Positions 42,853 through 52,273 of a DNA stretch of 64,000 bases are shown piece after piece. Position 1 is the stretch's first letter. Each line of letters starts with the position of its first letter. Made by a program: the position numbers and the translations under genes. The stretch is from an uncultured Lachnospiraceae bacterium (GTDB lineage Bacteria > Bacillota > Clostridia > Lachnospirales > Lachnospiraceae). Under the pieces are notes generated by a model, which did no database searches, had not been told where the DNA came from, and saw only the letters and a list, made by a program, of their open reading frames with translations. The stretch spans positions 1 to 64,000 of the forward strand of contig CADAIL010000011.1 in assembly GCA_902788035.1 (NCBI GenBank), given 5' to 3'.

Positions 42853-45800
42853 TTACTGAGCTTTGTAGACTTCGACGAGTCTCTTGAGATATTCGTAATG
42901 CTCCTTGCACTCTGCTTCGGATCTTGCGAAGAGTTCCTTCGCGCGGTCCGGATTTGCACGCATAAGGGATGTGTAACGAACTTCGCCGCCGATGAAGTCC
43001 TGATAAGAGTCTGTCGGCTCCTTGGAATCCAGGCTGAACGCGTTCTTGCCTTCCTTAGCGAGATCCGGGTTGAAGCGGAAGTTGAACCAGTAACCAGCCT
43101 TGACAGCGAGCTCTTCCTCTGTGATGGACTTGCCCATGCCCTTGCGGATACCATGGTTGATGCACGGTGCGTAAGCGATGATGAGTGACGGGCCGTCATA
43201 TGCCTCTGCCTCAGCGATCGCCTTGACTGCCTGATTGTAATCAGCGCCGATAGCGATGTGAGCGACATAGACATAACCGTATGTCATTGCCATGCCTGCG
43301 AGGTCTTTCTTCTTGGTCTCCTTACCTGCAGCTGCGAACTGAGCGACAGCGCCTGTACGTGTAGCCTTGGAAGCCTGACCGCCGGTGTTGGAGTAAACTT
43401 CAGTATCGAATACCATGACGTTGACGTCCATGCCGGAAGCGAGGACATGATCTACGCCGCCGTAACCGATATCGTATGCCCAACCGTCACCACCGAAGAT
43501 CCACTGGCTCTTCTTGCCGAGGAAGTCTTTCTTCTCAACGATTTCCTTAGCGTCAGCTGTGTCGACATCAGCGAGTGCAGCAACGAGAGCGTCTGTAGCA
43601 GCGCCGTTCTCAGCACCATTCTTGTATGTATCGAGCCACTTCTGGCCTTCAGCAGCACCCTTGCCGCCTTCTGCCACGATAGCTTCTACCTTAGCCTTCA
43701 GTCCTTCACGAACTGCCTTCTGAGCGAGGAACATACCATAACCGAACTCAGCGTTGTCTTCGAACAGGGAGTTGTCCCAAGCCGGGCCCTTGCCTTCCGG
43801 AGTTACTGTGTACGGTGTGGACGGTGAGCTGTTGCCCCAGATGGAGGAGCAGCCTGTAGCGTTGGCAATGTACATTCTGTCGCCGAAGAGCTGAGTGATG
43901 AGCTTAGCGTACGGTGTCTCGCCGCAGCCTGCGCATGCGCCGGAGAACTCAAGCAGCGGCTGCTTGAACTGGCTGCCCTTGACAGAAGCTGCCTTGAACT
44001 TGGCAACGACATCTTCCTTGACCGGTGTCTTTACGAGGTAATCGAAGACCGGCTGTACCTTATCAACGTTAGCTGCCATGTTGACCATAGTGAGTGCCTT
44101 GTTGCCCTTCTTGCCCGGGCAGACGTTAGCGCAGGAACCGCAGCCTGTGCAGTCCAGACCGGAGACGCCGATTGCAAACTTGTATGCCGGCATACCTGTG
44201 AGCGGCAGTACCTGTGTGCCTTCCGGTGCAGCTGCAACTTCTTCATCTGTAAGTGCAAATGTACGGATGACAGCGTGCGGGCAGACATAAGAGCAGCGTC
44301 CGCACTGGATGCAGTTTGCCGGATCCCACAGCGGGATATTGACAGCGATGCCGCGCTTCTCATATGCGGAGGAGCCGGACGGTGTGGAGCCGTCAACATA
44401 GTCAAGGAATGCGGAGACCGGAAGATTGTTGCCTTCCTGAGCGGATACAGCATTCTGTACGCCGTTGACGAACTTGACAACGTCTTCTCTGCCTTCTGTT
44501 ACCTGCTTGTAATCAAGACCTTCATCTTCGCACTGTGCCCACTCAGCCGGTACCTTGAACTCGCGGACCTGCTTAGCGCCTTCTTCGATGGCTGCCCAGT
44601 TCTTCTCAACGATATCCTGACCCTTGCGGCCATAGGTCTTCTGAGCTGCTTCCTTCATAAGACGGATTGCGTCTTCTTCCGGAATGATGTTAGCCAGCTT
44701 GAAGAATGCGGACTGAAGGATCGTGTTGATACGTGTCGGGCCCATGCCTGTTGCGATACCAATCTTGACACCGTCGATGACATAGAACTTGATGTTGTGC
44801 TCTGCCATGAATTTCTTCATCTGGCCCGGAAGATGAGCTGCTACTTCCTCATCGGACCACGGGCAGTTCAGAAGGAATGTACCGCCGTCAACGATTTCCT
44901 GAACCATGTTGAACTTGCGGACATATGCCGGGTTGTGGCAAGCGACGAAGTCTGCCTTGCGGATAAGGTAGGTAGACTTGATCGGCTTCTTGCCGAAGCG
45001 GAGGTGGGACATTGTGACACCGCCGGACTTCTTGGAGTCATAGTCAAAGTAAGCCTGAGCATACATGTCAGTGTTGTCGCCGATGATCTTGATGGAGTTC
45101 TTGTTGGCACCGACAGTACCGTCTGCGCCGAGACCCCAGAACTTGCAGTTGACTGTGCCGGCCGGTGTAGCCACAAATCTCGGGCCTGTCGGCAGGGACA
45201 GATTGGTGACATCGTCTACGATGCCGAGCGTGAAGCGCTTCTTGTCGAAGTTCTCAAATACAGCCTTGATCTGTGCCGGGTCTGTATCCTTGGAACCGAG
45301 GCCGTAACGACCGGAGTTGATGACAACGTTCTTGAACTCGGAATCGAACAGTGCAGCGACGACATCAAGGTAGAGCGGTTCGCCGTTAGCGCCCGGCTCT
45401 TTTGTTCTGTCGAGGACGTTGATGACCTTGACAGTCTTCGGGATAGCGTCGATGAGAGCTTTGTTGGAGAACGGACGATACAGTCTGACTTTGATGACAC
45501 CGACCTTTGCTCCCTCTTTCTCACGGAGGTAATCGATTGTCTCATCAATTGTCTCGCAGACAGAGCCCATAGCGATGATGACGGATTCAGCTTCCGGATC
45601 GCCATAGTAATTGAACAGGCTGTAATCTGTACCGATCTTAGCATTTACTTTGTCCATGTACATCTGGACGATTTCCGGCATCTTGTCGTAAGCCTGATTG
45701 CAGGCCTCACGAGCCTGGAAGAAGATATCCGGGTTCTGAGCGGAGCCTCTCTGGCACGGATGATTCGGATTAAGGGCATGATCACGGAACTTCTTGATTG

Positions 45801-46398
45801 CTTCATGGTTTACCATCTCGTCGAGATCAGCGTAATCCCATGTACGGATCTTCTGGATCTCGTGGGATGTACGGAAACCATCGAAGAAGTTGATGAACGG
45901 AAGGCTGCCCTCGATTGCTGCCATATGAGCAACCGGCGCAAGATCCATGACTTCCTGTACGGAAGACTCGCACAGCATACATGCACCTGCCTGACGACAT
46001 GCATATACGTCAGAGTGATCGCCGAAGATGGAAAGTGCATGGGAAGCAAGTGCACGTGCGGATACGTGGAAAACGCCCGGGAGCTGCTCACCAGCGACTT
46101 TGTAGATGTTCGGGATCATAAGAAGAAGACCCTGAGAAGCGGTGTATGTTGTTGTCATAGCACCTGCTGCAAGGGAGCCGTGGAAAGCGCCTGAAGCACC
46201 GGCTTCAGACTGCATCTCTGTGACCTGGACGGTCGTTCCGAAGATGTTCTTTCTTCCCGCTGTTGCCCACTCATCTACATGCTCCGGCATGACGGATGAC
46301 GGTGTGATCGGGAAGATGGTCGCTACTTCTGTGAAGGCATATGAAGCATGAGCTGCAGCTTCATTGCCGTCCATGGTCAGCCATTTTCTGTTATCCAT
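42853..46398 (-). CDS. nifJ: Pyruvate:ferredoxin (flavodoxin) oxidoreductase
   Basis: 1181 residues, the usual length of the fused homodimeric enzyme. It converts pyruvate and CoA to acetyl-CoA and CO2 and reduces ferredoxin. The N-terminal domain begins WLTMDGNEAAAHASYAFTEVATIFPITPSS. Two 4Fe-4S motifs are CIQCGRCSYVCP (about residue 695) and CTGCGSCANVCP (about residue 750); the proximal cluster/TPP region begins CAGCGETPY (about residue 822) and GDGWAYDIGYGG binds TPP-Mg. The ribosome site is AAGGAGG. A strong promoter and terminator flank it, so it is a single-gene unit. Codon use marks it as highly expressed. Confidence 0.98.
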   Translation of the reverse strand: MDNRKWLTMDGNEAAAHASYAFTEVATIFPITPSSVMPEHVDEWATAGRKNIFGTTVQVTEMQSEAGASGAFHGSLAAGAMTTTYTASQGLLLMIPNIYKVAGEQLPGVFHVSARALASHALSIFGDHSDVYACRQAGACMLCESSVQEVMDLAPVAHMAAIEGSLPFINFFDGFRTSHEIQKIRTWDYADLDEMVNHEAIKKFRDHALNPNHPCQRGSAQNPDIFFQAREACNQAYDKMPEIVQMYMDKVNAKIGTDYSLFNYYGDPEAESVIIAMGSVCETIDETIDYLREKEGAKVGVIKVRLYRPFSNKALIDAIPKTVKVINVLDRTKEPGANGEPLYLDVVAALFDSEFKNVVINSGRYGLGSKDTDPAQIKAVFENFDKKRFTLGIVDDVTNLSLPTGPRFVATPAGTVNCKFWGLGADGTVGANKNSIKIIGDNTDMYAQAYFDYDSKKSGGVTMSHLRFGKKPIKSTYLIRKADFVACHNPAYVRKFNMVQEIVDGGTFLLNCPWSDEEVAAHLPGQMKKFMAEHNIKFYVIDGVKIGIATGMGPTRINTILQSAFFKLANIIPEEDAIRLMKEAAQKTYGRKGQDIVEKNWAAIEEGAKQVREFKVPAEWAQCEDEGLDYKQVTEGREDVVKFVNGVQNAVSAQEGNNLPVSAFLDYVDGSTPSGSSAYEKRGIAVNIPLWDPANCIQCGRCSYVCPHAVIRTFALTDEEVAAAPEGTQVLPLTGMPAYKFAIGVSGLDCTGCGSCANVCPGKKGNKALTMVNMAANVDKVQPVFDYLVKTPVKEDVVAKFKAASVKGSQFKQPLLEFSGACAGCGETPYAKLITQLFGDRMYIANATGCSSIWGNSSPSTPYTVTPEGKGPAWDNSLFEDNAEFGYGMFLAQKAVREGLKAKVEAIVAEGGKGAAEGQKWLDTYKNGAENGAATDALVAALADVDTADAKEIVEKKDFLGKKSQWIFGGDGWAYDIGYGGVDHVLASGMDVNVMVFDTEVYSNTGGQASKATRTGAVAQFAAAGKETKKKDLAGMAMTYGYVYVAHIAIGADYNQAVKAIAEAEAYDGPSLIIAYAPCINHGIRKGMGKSITEEELAVKAGYWFNFRFNPDLAKEGKNAFSLDSKEPTDSYQDFIGGEVRYTSLMRANPDRAKELFARSEAECKEHYEYLKRLVEVYKAQ

Positions 46399-46498
46399 TC
46401 TGTTATTCCTCCTTAAAAGAATGTATATTAGTAGTTACATAAATAGCCATCTGTTAAAACATAACAAATACAGGCTGGAAAATATACAACCTGTACAA

Positions 46499-46527
46499 AT
46501 TATAACACTGTATTTTTTTTCTGTCTA
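46499..46527 (-). promoter_or_regulatory. Promoter of the PFOR gene
   Basis: On the minus strand TAGACA (46522-46527), a 17-base spacer and a perfect TATAAT (46499-46504), about 100 bases before the ATG. Some 32 bases further upstream lies a 16-base dyad GTACAAAATTTCGTAC (46559-46574, one mismatched pair), a possible regulator site. The remaining bases of 46575-46670 hold nothing I recognise. Confidence 0.75.
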
Positions 46528-46670
46528 TCTAAGTTCTGTTAATTGTGCATAAAGTATTGTACAAAATTTCGTACGTCATTAAGTTAGATACACAAAACCC
46601 AGCGTAGATGTATTCAAATCAGACTTGCGGGACGCGCGTAAAATCAGACCCTTTTCCGGCATCTATATAT

Positions 46671-46701
46671 GAAAGAGCCGAACGCGCAAAGCGTCCGGCT
46701 C
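46671..46701 (-). terminator. Terminator of the ABC-F gene
   Basis: An 11-bp stem with one mismatch (GAGCCGGACGC / GCGTTCGGCTC) and 5-base loop followed by TTTC on the minus strand; about 60 bases after the ABC-F stop. The T run is short. Confidence 0.65.
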
Positions 46702-46762
46702 CGTAAAAACATCATATATACAATGTACTAAACCCAGTGCCCGTAAGTTCACAGGTATTAAC

Positions 46763-48403
46763 TCAGTCATCCGCCTCTTCGTCTTCGCTGGCAACATAGA
46801 TCTGACGTTTCTTGGCCATGACATCGGAAGCGAGATACTCATCGTAAGTGCCTACCTTGTCGACCAGTGTTCCGTCCGGCAGGAATTCCATAATGCGGTT
46901 GGCTGTCGTCTCCACGATCTGATGATCGTGGGATGTGAACAGGATAACGCCCGGATACTTGATCATGCCATTATTCAGAGCAGTGATGGATTCCATGTCA
47001 AGATGGTTCGTCGGCTCATCGAATACCAGCACGTTGGCGCCGGAAATCATCATCTTTGAGAGCAGGCAGCGAACTTTCTCACCGCCGGAGAGAATACGAA
47101 CGCGCTTAATGCCGTCCTCACCCGCGAAGAGCATGCGTCCGAGGAACCCGCGGACATAGGTCGTGTCTTTGTTCTCGGAATACTGAGTCAGCCAGTCTGC
47201 GATCGTGAGATCGTTGTCGAACTCATCGTTATAGTCATGCGGGAAATAAGCCTGGCTAGTCGTGATGCCCCACTTGTAATAGCCCTCATCCGGCTCCATG
47301 TTGCCCATAATGATCTCAAAGAGCGTTGTCTTGGCTCTCTCATTGCCGCCGACGAATGCTACCTTGTCGGTGCGGTTGATGATAAAGTTGAGGTCCTTGA
47401 AAATCACTTCACCGTCGATCGTCTTTGAGAGATGCTCAACATAGAGAACATCATTGCCGATCTCGCGGTTAGGACGGAAATCAATGTAAGGATATTTTCT
47501 GGATGTCGGGACCATCGTCTCGAGCTGGATCTTCTCGAGGGCACGCTTGCGGGAAGTAGCCTGCTTGGACTTTGATGCATTTGCGGAGAATCTTGAAATG
47601 AACTCCTGGAGTTCCTTGATCTTCTCCTCTTTCTTTCTGTTCTCTTCTCTCATCTGCTTCTGCAGGAGCTGTGAGGACTCGAACCAGAAATCATAGTTGC
47701 CGGCAAAGAGCCGGATCTTTCCATAGTCAATGTCGGCTGTCTGTGTGCAGACCTTGTTGAGGAAGTAACGGTCGTGGGAGACAACGATGACTGTATTCTC
47801 AAATCCGATGAGGAACTCCTCCAGCCACTCGATTGCGCCCAGATCCAGGTGGTTGGTCGGCTCGTCAAGGAGCAGGATATCCGGATTGCCGAACAGAGCC
47901 TGGGCAAGCAGGACCTTGACTTTGACCGGACCCTCAAGTGTTCCCATGATTTCATGGTGAAGCTCCGTCTCTATGCCGAGGCCGTTGAGCAGGGATTCCG
48001 CGTCAGACTCGGCTTCCCAGCCGTTCATCTCCGCGAACTCTCCCTCGAGCTCAGCTGCTTTTATGCCGTCCTCATCTGTGAAGTCTTCCTTCATGTAGAG
48101 GGCATCCTTCTCTTTCATGATATCATAGAGCCTTCTGTTGCCCATGATGACTGTGTCCAGGACCTCGTACTGATCGTATTTGAAATGGTCCTGTTCCAGG
48201 AAGGATATACGGTCACCCGGAGTCACGGTGATGGTGCCGCTCGTAGTGTCGAGCTGGCCGTCTAATATTTTCAGGAATGTGGACTTGCCGGCGCCGTTCG
48301 CACCGATAAGACCGTAGCAGTTGCCCTCTGTGAATTTGATGTTGACATCCTCAAAAAGAGCTTTTTTTCCGACACGGTAGGTTACATTGTTAGCAGCAAT
48401 CAT
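46763..48403 (-). CDS. ABC-F family ATPase (YkpA/YbiT-like)
   Basis: 546 residues with two ABC domains and no membrane segments, as expected for ribosome-acting ABC-F proteins. Domain 1 has GANGAGKST (about residues 35-43) and LLLDEPTNHLD; domain 2 has the divergent P-loop GGNERAKTT (about residue 350), a feature of the YkpA/YbiT branch, plus LSGGEKVRCLLSKMM and VFDEPTNHLD. A charged linker (MREENRKKEEKIKELQEF) joins them. The C-terminus is acidic. The role is probably translation-factor-like; a part in antibiotic resistance is not implied by sequence. AAAGGAG precedes the ATG. Confidence 0.93.
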   Translation of the reverse strand: MIAANNVTYRVGKKALFEDVNIKFTEGNCYGLIGANGAGKSTFLKILDGQLDTTSGTITVTPGDRISFLEQDHFKYDQYEVLDTVIMGNRRLYDIMKEKDALYMKEDFTDEDGIKAAELEGEFAEMNGWEAESDAESLLNGLGIETELHHEIMGTLEGPVKVKVLLAQALFGNPDILLLDEPTNHLDLGAIEWLEEFLIGFENTVIVVSHDRYFLNKVCTQTADIDYGKIRLFAGNYDFWFESSQLLQKQMREENRKKEEKIKELQEFISRFSANASKSKQATSRKRALEKIQLETMVPTSRKYPYIDFRPNREIGNDVLYVEHLSKTIDGEVIFKDLNFIINRTDKVAFVGGNERAKTTLFEIIMGNMEPDEGYYKWGITTSQAYFPHDYNDEFDNDLTIADWLTQYSENKDTTYVRGFLGRMLFAGEDGIKRVRILSGGEKVRCLLSKMMISGANVLVFDEPTNHLDMESITALNNGMIKYPGVILFTSHDHQIVETTANRIMEFLPDGTLVDKVGTYDEYLASDVMAKKRQIYVASEDEEADD

Positions 48404-48475
48404 CTCTACTCCTTTAGTATTTATAAATTGTGTTCTTGCATCACCGATGCATCATATACACGTTTGGTTTATAAG

Positions 48476-48495
48476 AGTGGGAGAAAACTCCCACT
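48476..48495. terminator. Hairpin between vanZ-like and ABC-F genes
   Basis: A perfect 8-bp stem AGTGGGAG / CTCCCACT with an AAAA loop. On the minus strand it is followed by CTTATAA, so the T run is poor. It could end the vanZ-like transcript or attenuate the ABC-F transcript, a control mode known for ABC-F genes. Confidence 0.5.
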
Positions 48496-48544
48496 GAAAT
48501 AATAAACTATTCTTTTAAAAAACAAAAGACAAATCGGTATGAAT

Positions 48545-49072
48545 TCATGCGGTCTTCCTGCGGCGGTTCCTGATTTCCTCCGCCTTCTGCCGCTCTTTCT
48601 CAAGCTTCTTTTCGTGGTGCACCTGCCAGCCCGAATAAATGATGAGCAGTACAGTGACCATGGCCAGAACGCCGGTCATATCCACGCACACATCCGTGAA
48701 CTGCCCCGCTCGGCTGTCGACAAAAGTTTGATGAAATTCATCCGCGCACGCGTAAAAGAATGAGAATATGATCGATATCGCCATGCTTCTGGTCGCCAGC
48801 GTTGTTGCAAGGAACGACAGGAAGAGCAGCAGAAAGAGTATCGCGTACTCCGCCATATGGGCTCCTTTTCTGACCAGCGGATGAAGGACTTCGATCATGT
48901 AATAATAATCGTCCGGTCCGATGCGGAGTTTCATGAGAATCTCAACGACCTTCTCCGTCACTTTGAGCGACAGACCCGCGGATGTCTCTCCGACCTGATC
49001 CGAGAAAGAAAAAATGACATACATCCAGACAGCTGCCGGCATGAACCAGAAATACTTTCGGATTATCTTCAC
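48545..49072 (-). CDS. VanZ family membrane protein
   Basis: 175 residues with four predicted membrane helices. VanZ motifs are present: VRKGAHMAEYAIL (about residues 70-82) and DEFHQTFVDSRAGQFTDVCVDMTG. VanZ proteins give low-level teicoplanin resistance in one system; for most members the role is unknown. The start is GTG at 49072, placed by a full AGGAGGTGA ribosome site just upstream. Confidence 0.88.
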   Translation of the reverse strand: MKIIRKYFWFMPAAVWMYVIFSFSDQVGETSAGLSLKVTEKVVEILMKLRIGPDDYYYMIEVLHPLVRKGAHMAEYAILFLLLFLSFLATTLATRSMAISIIFSFFYACADEFHQTFVDSRAGQFTDVCVDMTGVLAMVTVLLIIYSGWQVHHEKKLEKERQKAEEIRNRRRKTA

Positions 49073-49120
49073 CTAATCACCTCCTAAAAGATACCGGTTC
49101 CGTGTGGCCCTAATAGCAGC

Positions 49121-50449
49121 TTATGTAACATTTTCACTTACATGTTTTTTCTGTGCAAATGCAGCCGCCTCGCAAAGGGCCTTATATACTACGTAAAACA
49201 TCGGCACCATGAGGATCTCGCGGCAGAAAAAAATGCAGCGGCTCATGGAAACGATGATTGTCGGAGTATATCCCATTATGACGGATTCTGCAAGCCCGCC
49301 GGCATAAAATGCCGCACTTACAGGATCAAGTCTGTCATCTATGTACATAAACAGAAGAATTGTCAGCAGGAAGACATGAAAAATGCCGAAAAAAACAGCA
49401 ATCCAGTTCGAGGCGGTAAAACCCTGCACACTGTCCGGGAACGCATAGTCGTATAAAATCGGCACTTTATATATATGATAAAGACCGTAATAGGCCACCG
49501 GCAGAAATGCCGTTGCCTTAAGAATCACACTGTTCTTTCTCAGACAGATGATGACAAAGGTCCCGACAGCAGTCATAAAGACCGGGAGGAAAAGATCCGT
49601 GAGGCAGTATCTCAATGTATAGCTGATACCTAAAAACAGCTTGTCGGCAGAGGACAGCAGACCAAAATCCGGGAACCAGAACAGGATCTCCTCCGAATAA
49701 CGTATAAAATTACCGGGTGACATGATAAAAAAGAACGTAAAAACGGTGCCGACGCCCCAGACAATGACGGCCGGCCAGGAAATCTTTTTTGTTCTCATCG
49801 CGGCTGCCAGCACAAGAATAAGACCCATTGCCGCAAAGAAACCGCCGCTCTGCTCAAATCCTGCGGCATAGACCGCCGCGCATCCCGAAAGGATCCACAT
49901 ATAGAAAGGACTTTCCTCCCCAGTCAGATAAAGCTTCATCATGGGATAAAGAGCAAAAAGCATAGCTGCATAGCCCCAAACGTAGAGGACTGCCGCTGTC
50001 TTCCAGAACACACTGACCTCCAGAACAGCCTGCTCTGTTCCCAGATAGAAAAATCCCATAATGAGCACAAGGATAACCGACCAGGAAAGGCCGCGTCTCC
50101 TCATGGGATTTCGAAAGATGTACATGCCTGTAAGATAAACACAAGATGCCTGCATGAACGCGTTTATCACGTTGACAAGTCCGGGGCTTATATTCATCAG
50201 GACTACGAATACGGCATGGGGCAGTACTCTCCCGCTCCAGGTCGTCCAGTATTCCTGAGCCCATATCCAGAGATCAGGACCGTCTTTGGCATACATGCGC
50301 ATAAAAGCAGTATCATCAAGGCGGAGCGGCTGTCCGAGATTCAGGGCAAGCGCTGCCAAAAGGAGTATGAATACCGCAAACCACTGCTCTTCCATCGCAA
50401 AGGCAATGTTAGATGGCTCCATGGCATTCTTTAAACTGTATCGTTTCAT
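49121..50449 (-). CDS. Polytopic membrane protein, DUF6056-like
   Basis: 442 residues with about ten to twelve hydrophobic helices. The first extracytoplasmic loop has LRLDDTAFMRMY...WIWAQEYWTTWSGRVLPH, similar to the D/W/R-containing loops of DUF6056 and GtrC-like glucosyltransferase-related proteins. That suggests transfer of a lipid-linked sugar, but the function is not established. It starts directly after the stop of the upstream gene (TAG then ATG), so the two are coupled. Confidence 0.72.
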   Translation of the reverse strand: MKRYSLKNAMEPSNIAFAMEEQWFAVFILLLAALALNLGQPLRLDDTAFMRMYAKDGPDLWIWAQEYWTTWSGRVLPHAVFVVLMNISPGLVNVINAFMQASCVYLTGMYIFRNPMRRRGLSWSVILVLIMGFFYLGTEQAVLEVSVFWKTAAVLYVWGYAAMLFALYPMMKLYLTGEESPFYMWILSGCAAVYAAGFEQSGGFFAAMGLILVLAAAMRTKKISWPAVIVWGVGTVFTFFFIMSPGNFIRYSEEILFWFPDFGLLSSADKLFLGISYTLRYCLTDLFLPVFMTAVGTFVIICLRKNSVILKATAFLPVAYYGLYHIYKVPILYDYAFPDSVQGFTASNWIAVFFGIFHVFLLTILLFMYIDDRLDPVSAAFYAGGLAESVIMGYTPTIIVSMSRCIFFCREILMVPMFYVVYKALCEAAAFAQKKHVSENVT

Positions 50450-50989
50450 CTACGGCACCATTATCCCGGTCCTTTTTATGACCGGTCCCTCATCTTTTCT
50501 CACTGAGATCACACAGACTTCCATCCCGTAAGGTTCGAAAAAACCTTTCCTCATTTTAGAGGCGCTTTTTATCCCGAACCTTCTCTCCACGCCCTGGGGC
50601 AGGACCGTGTCCGGAAACATTGCGTTCACGTCCGTTCTCACAGATGCTATGGTCTTCAGCCTGTATACATCGGTGCCGTCGGTCACCGCAAAACAGGTCT
50701 CATTATATGTACTTGTGACTGTCATCTCGGCCCCGTAGTTATACCCGGAATAGAGTTTCGTGTCAGCAGCCCAGCCGCGTATGACAAGCACGTCTTTATT
50801 CTCGCCCTCATAGACTACGGATTCGACACTGCATACCAACCTGTCGTCCGCCGGTGTGTAATCATCCAGCTTTGAGACCGACACGCTGTAATGCTCGGTG
50901 TAAAATGTGCTGACAAGAAGGAGCGCAATGGCAGCACTCACAGCAATCGGTATTAAGTTCATTAAAACTGTTCTGAATGCTCCCCGCAT
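50450..50989 (-). CDS. Uncharacterised protein with N-terminal membrane helix
   Basis: 179 residues. One membrane helix at about residues 10-27 is followed by an extracytoplasmic beta-rich domain (VESVVYEGENKDVLVIRGWAADTKLYSG, VTDGTDVYRLKTIASVRTDVN). I do not recognise the family. It abuts the DUF6056-like gene, so it may act with it at the cell surface. A GGAG site lies eight bases before the ATG and overlaps the -35 of a promoter that faces the other way. Confidence 0.75.
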   Translation of the reverse strand: MRGAFRTVLMNLIPIAVSAAIALLLVSTFYTEHYSVSVSKLDDYTPADDRLVCSVESVVYEGENKDVLVIRGWAADTKLYSGYNYGAEMTVTSTYNETCFAVTDGTDVYRLKTIASVRTDVNAMFPDTVLPQGVERRFGIKSASKMRKGFFEPYGMEVCVISVRKDEGPVIKRTGIMVP

Positions 50990-50993
50990 CTTC

Positions 50994-51022
50994 TTGTCTC
51001 CGACTCATTTTAAGGGTATACT
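50994..51022 (+). promoter_or_regulatory. Plus-strand promoter of the 35-residue gene
   Basis: TTGTCT (50994-50999), a 17-base spacer and TATACT (51017-51022). Transcription would start near 51029, about 30 bases before the ATG of the small gene. Confidence 0.75.
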
Positions 51023-51056
51023 GGTATTGTATTTTACGACCGAAAGGAGTATTGAC

Positions 51057-51164
51057 ATGTTCAAAAAACAGCAAAGACAGCTCGACATCATTCTCTCAAT
51101 CGCGTGTCTTATATTTATTGCGATTCTCTCAGTCCTCACTTATCTGCAGGACAATAAAGCCTGA
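51057..51164 (+). CDS. 35-residue single-span membrane peptide
   Basis: A complete small gene on the plus strand: AAAGGAG eight bases before the ATG at 51057, 35 codons and TGA. The peptide has a basic N-terminus (MFKKQQRQ), one hydrophobic helix (IILSIACLIFIAILSVLTYL) and a short hydrophilic end (QDNKA), so it should insert in the membrane with the N-terminus inside. It has its own promoter and terminator. I do not recognise it; small regulators of membrane enzymes and type I toxins look alike in outline. No antisense RNA is evident. Confidence 0.78.
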   Translation: MFKKQQRQLDIILSIACLIFIAILSVLTYLQDNKA

Positions 51165-51181
51165 TACCGTTTTACCTGATG

Positions 51182-51218
51182 CCCGGAGTACCGACACGGT
51201 CCTCCGGGATTTTCTTTT
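51182..51218 (+). terminator. Terminator of the 35-residue gene
   Basis: A 7-bp stem CCCGGAG / CTCCGGG with a 13-base loop followed by ATTTTCTTTT on the plus strand, 17 bases after the stop. Confidence 0.85.
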
Positions 51219-51227
51219 ATCCGGCCG

Positions 51228-52262
51228 TCAATCCATCTCGAACATGATCTTTGTATAGAGATCATCGCCCATCAGTGTTGCAAATGCCTCCTGACCCTCT
51301 TCCAGTTTGTAAACATGTGTTATCAGATCCGTGGGGTCAAGGCTTCCGTCTGACATCATGGAAATCACACTCTTCCAGTCGTTCACCGTAGATGAATAAG
51401 AAGAGTTCCACGTTCCCCTGATATTGAGCTCACCTCGAAGGATCCGCCAGAAAACGTCCTTTTTAATATTGACATCCTCCACCGGATTGCCGACGATAAC
51501 GACGTTGCCGCCCCGGGCTACGACCCGCATCGCTGTCAGCACCGCGTCCGAATTTCCGGCACACTCGAGAACTACGTCCGCCATATCGCCCTCAGTAAAT
51601 TCACGGATTGCTTCCTCGGGATCCCAGATGGACGAGTTGACCACGTGATCCGAATACCTGGAAGCGTTTATGACCTTCTCTTTCGTTCTGCCGATGAGTA
51701 TGACCTTGTAGGCCCCCAGGATGCGGGCGATCTTCGCCGCAAGTATTCCGATCGTCCCTGTACCGACGATCGCAACGACATCCCCCTTCTTCATTTTGCC
51801 CCGGCGCAGCGCATGCAGCGCGACCGCTGCAGGCTCGCACATGGCCGCTGCCCGGTAATCAAGATCATCCGGGACGAGATTGATGTTGAAGACCGGAACA
51901 CTGATGTACTCGGCAAAAGCTCCGTCGCATCTCGATCCGTAGTAGCTGTAATGCTCGCACTGGGCAAAGCGCTCTGACCGGCAGGGACCGCACTGTCTGC
52001 ACGGAAGGAGCGGGTATACGCCGGCTCTTCTCCCGAGGAGTTCCGGATTTGCTCCCTGCCCGAGCTCAACGATCTCGCCCGCGAACTCATGGCCGGGCAC
52101 TGTCGGAAAATGGTAGGTCCCGTTCTTAAATATCCTGTCCTTGTCGCTGCTGCAGATGCCGCAGTTCTTAATCTTGAGCAGGACTTCTCCCTGTCCCGGC
52201 TTCGGTGTCGGTATCTCCTTATACACAATTTTTCCAATGTCCTCAAGCACGAGTGCCTTCAT
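51228..52262 (-). CDS. Zinc-dependent medium-chain dehydrogenase (TarJ/GatD-like)
   Basis: 344 residues from the ATG at 52262, which has GGAGGT five bases before it; the TTG five codons upstream lacks this. Catalytic zinc residues appear in CGICSSD and GHEFAGEI; the structural zinc site is C-x2-C-x2-C-x7-C (CRQCGPCRSERFAQC, about residues 91-105). The NAD(P) site is GTGTIGILAAK. Next to an IspD-like cytidylyltransferase it resembles the TarJ-TarI pair, which makes CDP-ribitol from ribulose 5-phosphate. Sorbitol or galactitol-phosphate dehydrogenase activity is an alternative. Last gene of the right-hand operon. Confidence 0.82.
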   Translation of the reverse strand: MKALVLEDIGKIVYKEIPTPKPGQGEVLLKIKNCGICSSDKDRIFKNGTYHFPTVPGHEFAGEIVELGQGANPELLGRRAGVYPLLPCRQCGPCRSERFAQCEHYSYYGSRCDGAFAEYISVPVFNINLVPDDLDYRAAAMCEPAAVALHALRRGKMKKGDVVAIVGTGTIGILAAKIARILGAYKVILIGRTKEKVINASRYSDHVVNSSIWDPEEAIREFTEGDMADVVLECAGNSDAVLTAMRVVARGGNVVIVGNPVEDVNIKKDVFWRILRGELNIRGTWNSSYSSTVNDWKSVISMMSDGSLDPTDLITHVYKLEEGQEAFATLMGDDLYTKIMFEMD

Positions 52263-52273
52263 ATTTACCTCCG

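Noticed and set aside
44275..46194. A 639-codon open frame antisense to the PFOR gene
   Set aside because: Same cause: codon bias of PFOR. Composition is odd (many Cys, Leu, Asp) and no family is recognisable.
51057..51164. The 35-residue peptide as the missing lasso precursor
   Set aside because: It is a plain membrane helix without a leader motif or an Asp/Glu at ring-closing distance from a plausible core start, and it lies on the opposite strand at the far end of the operon.
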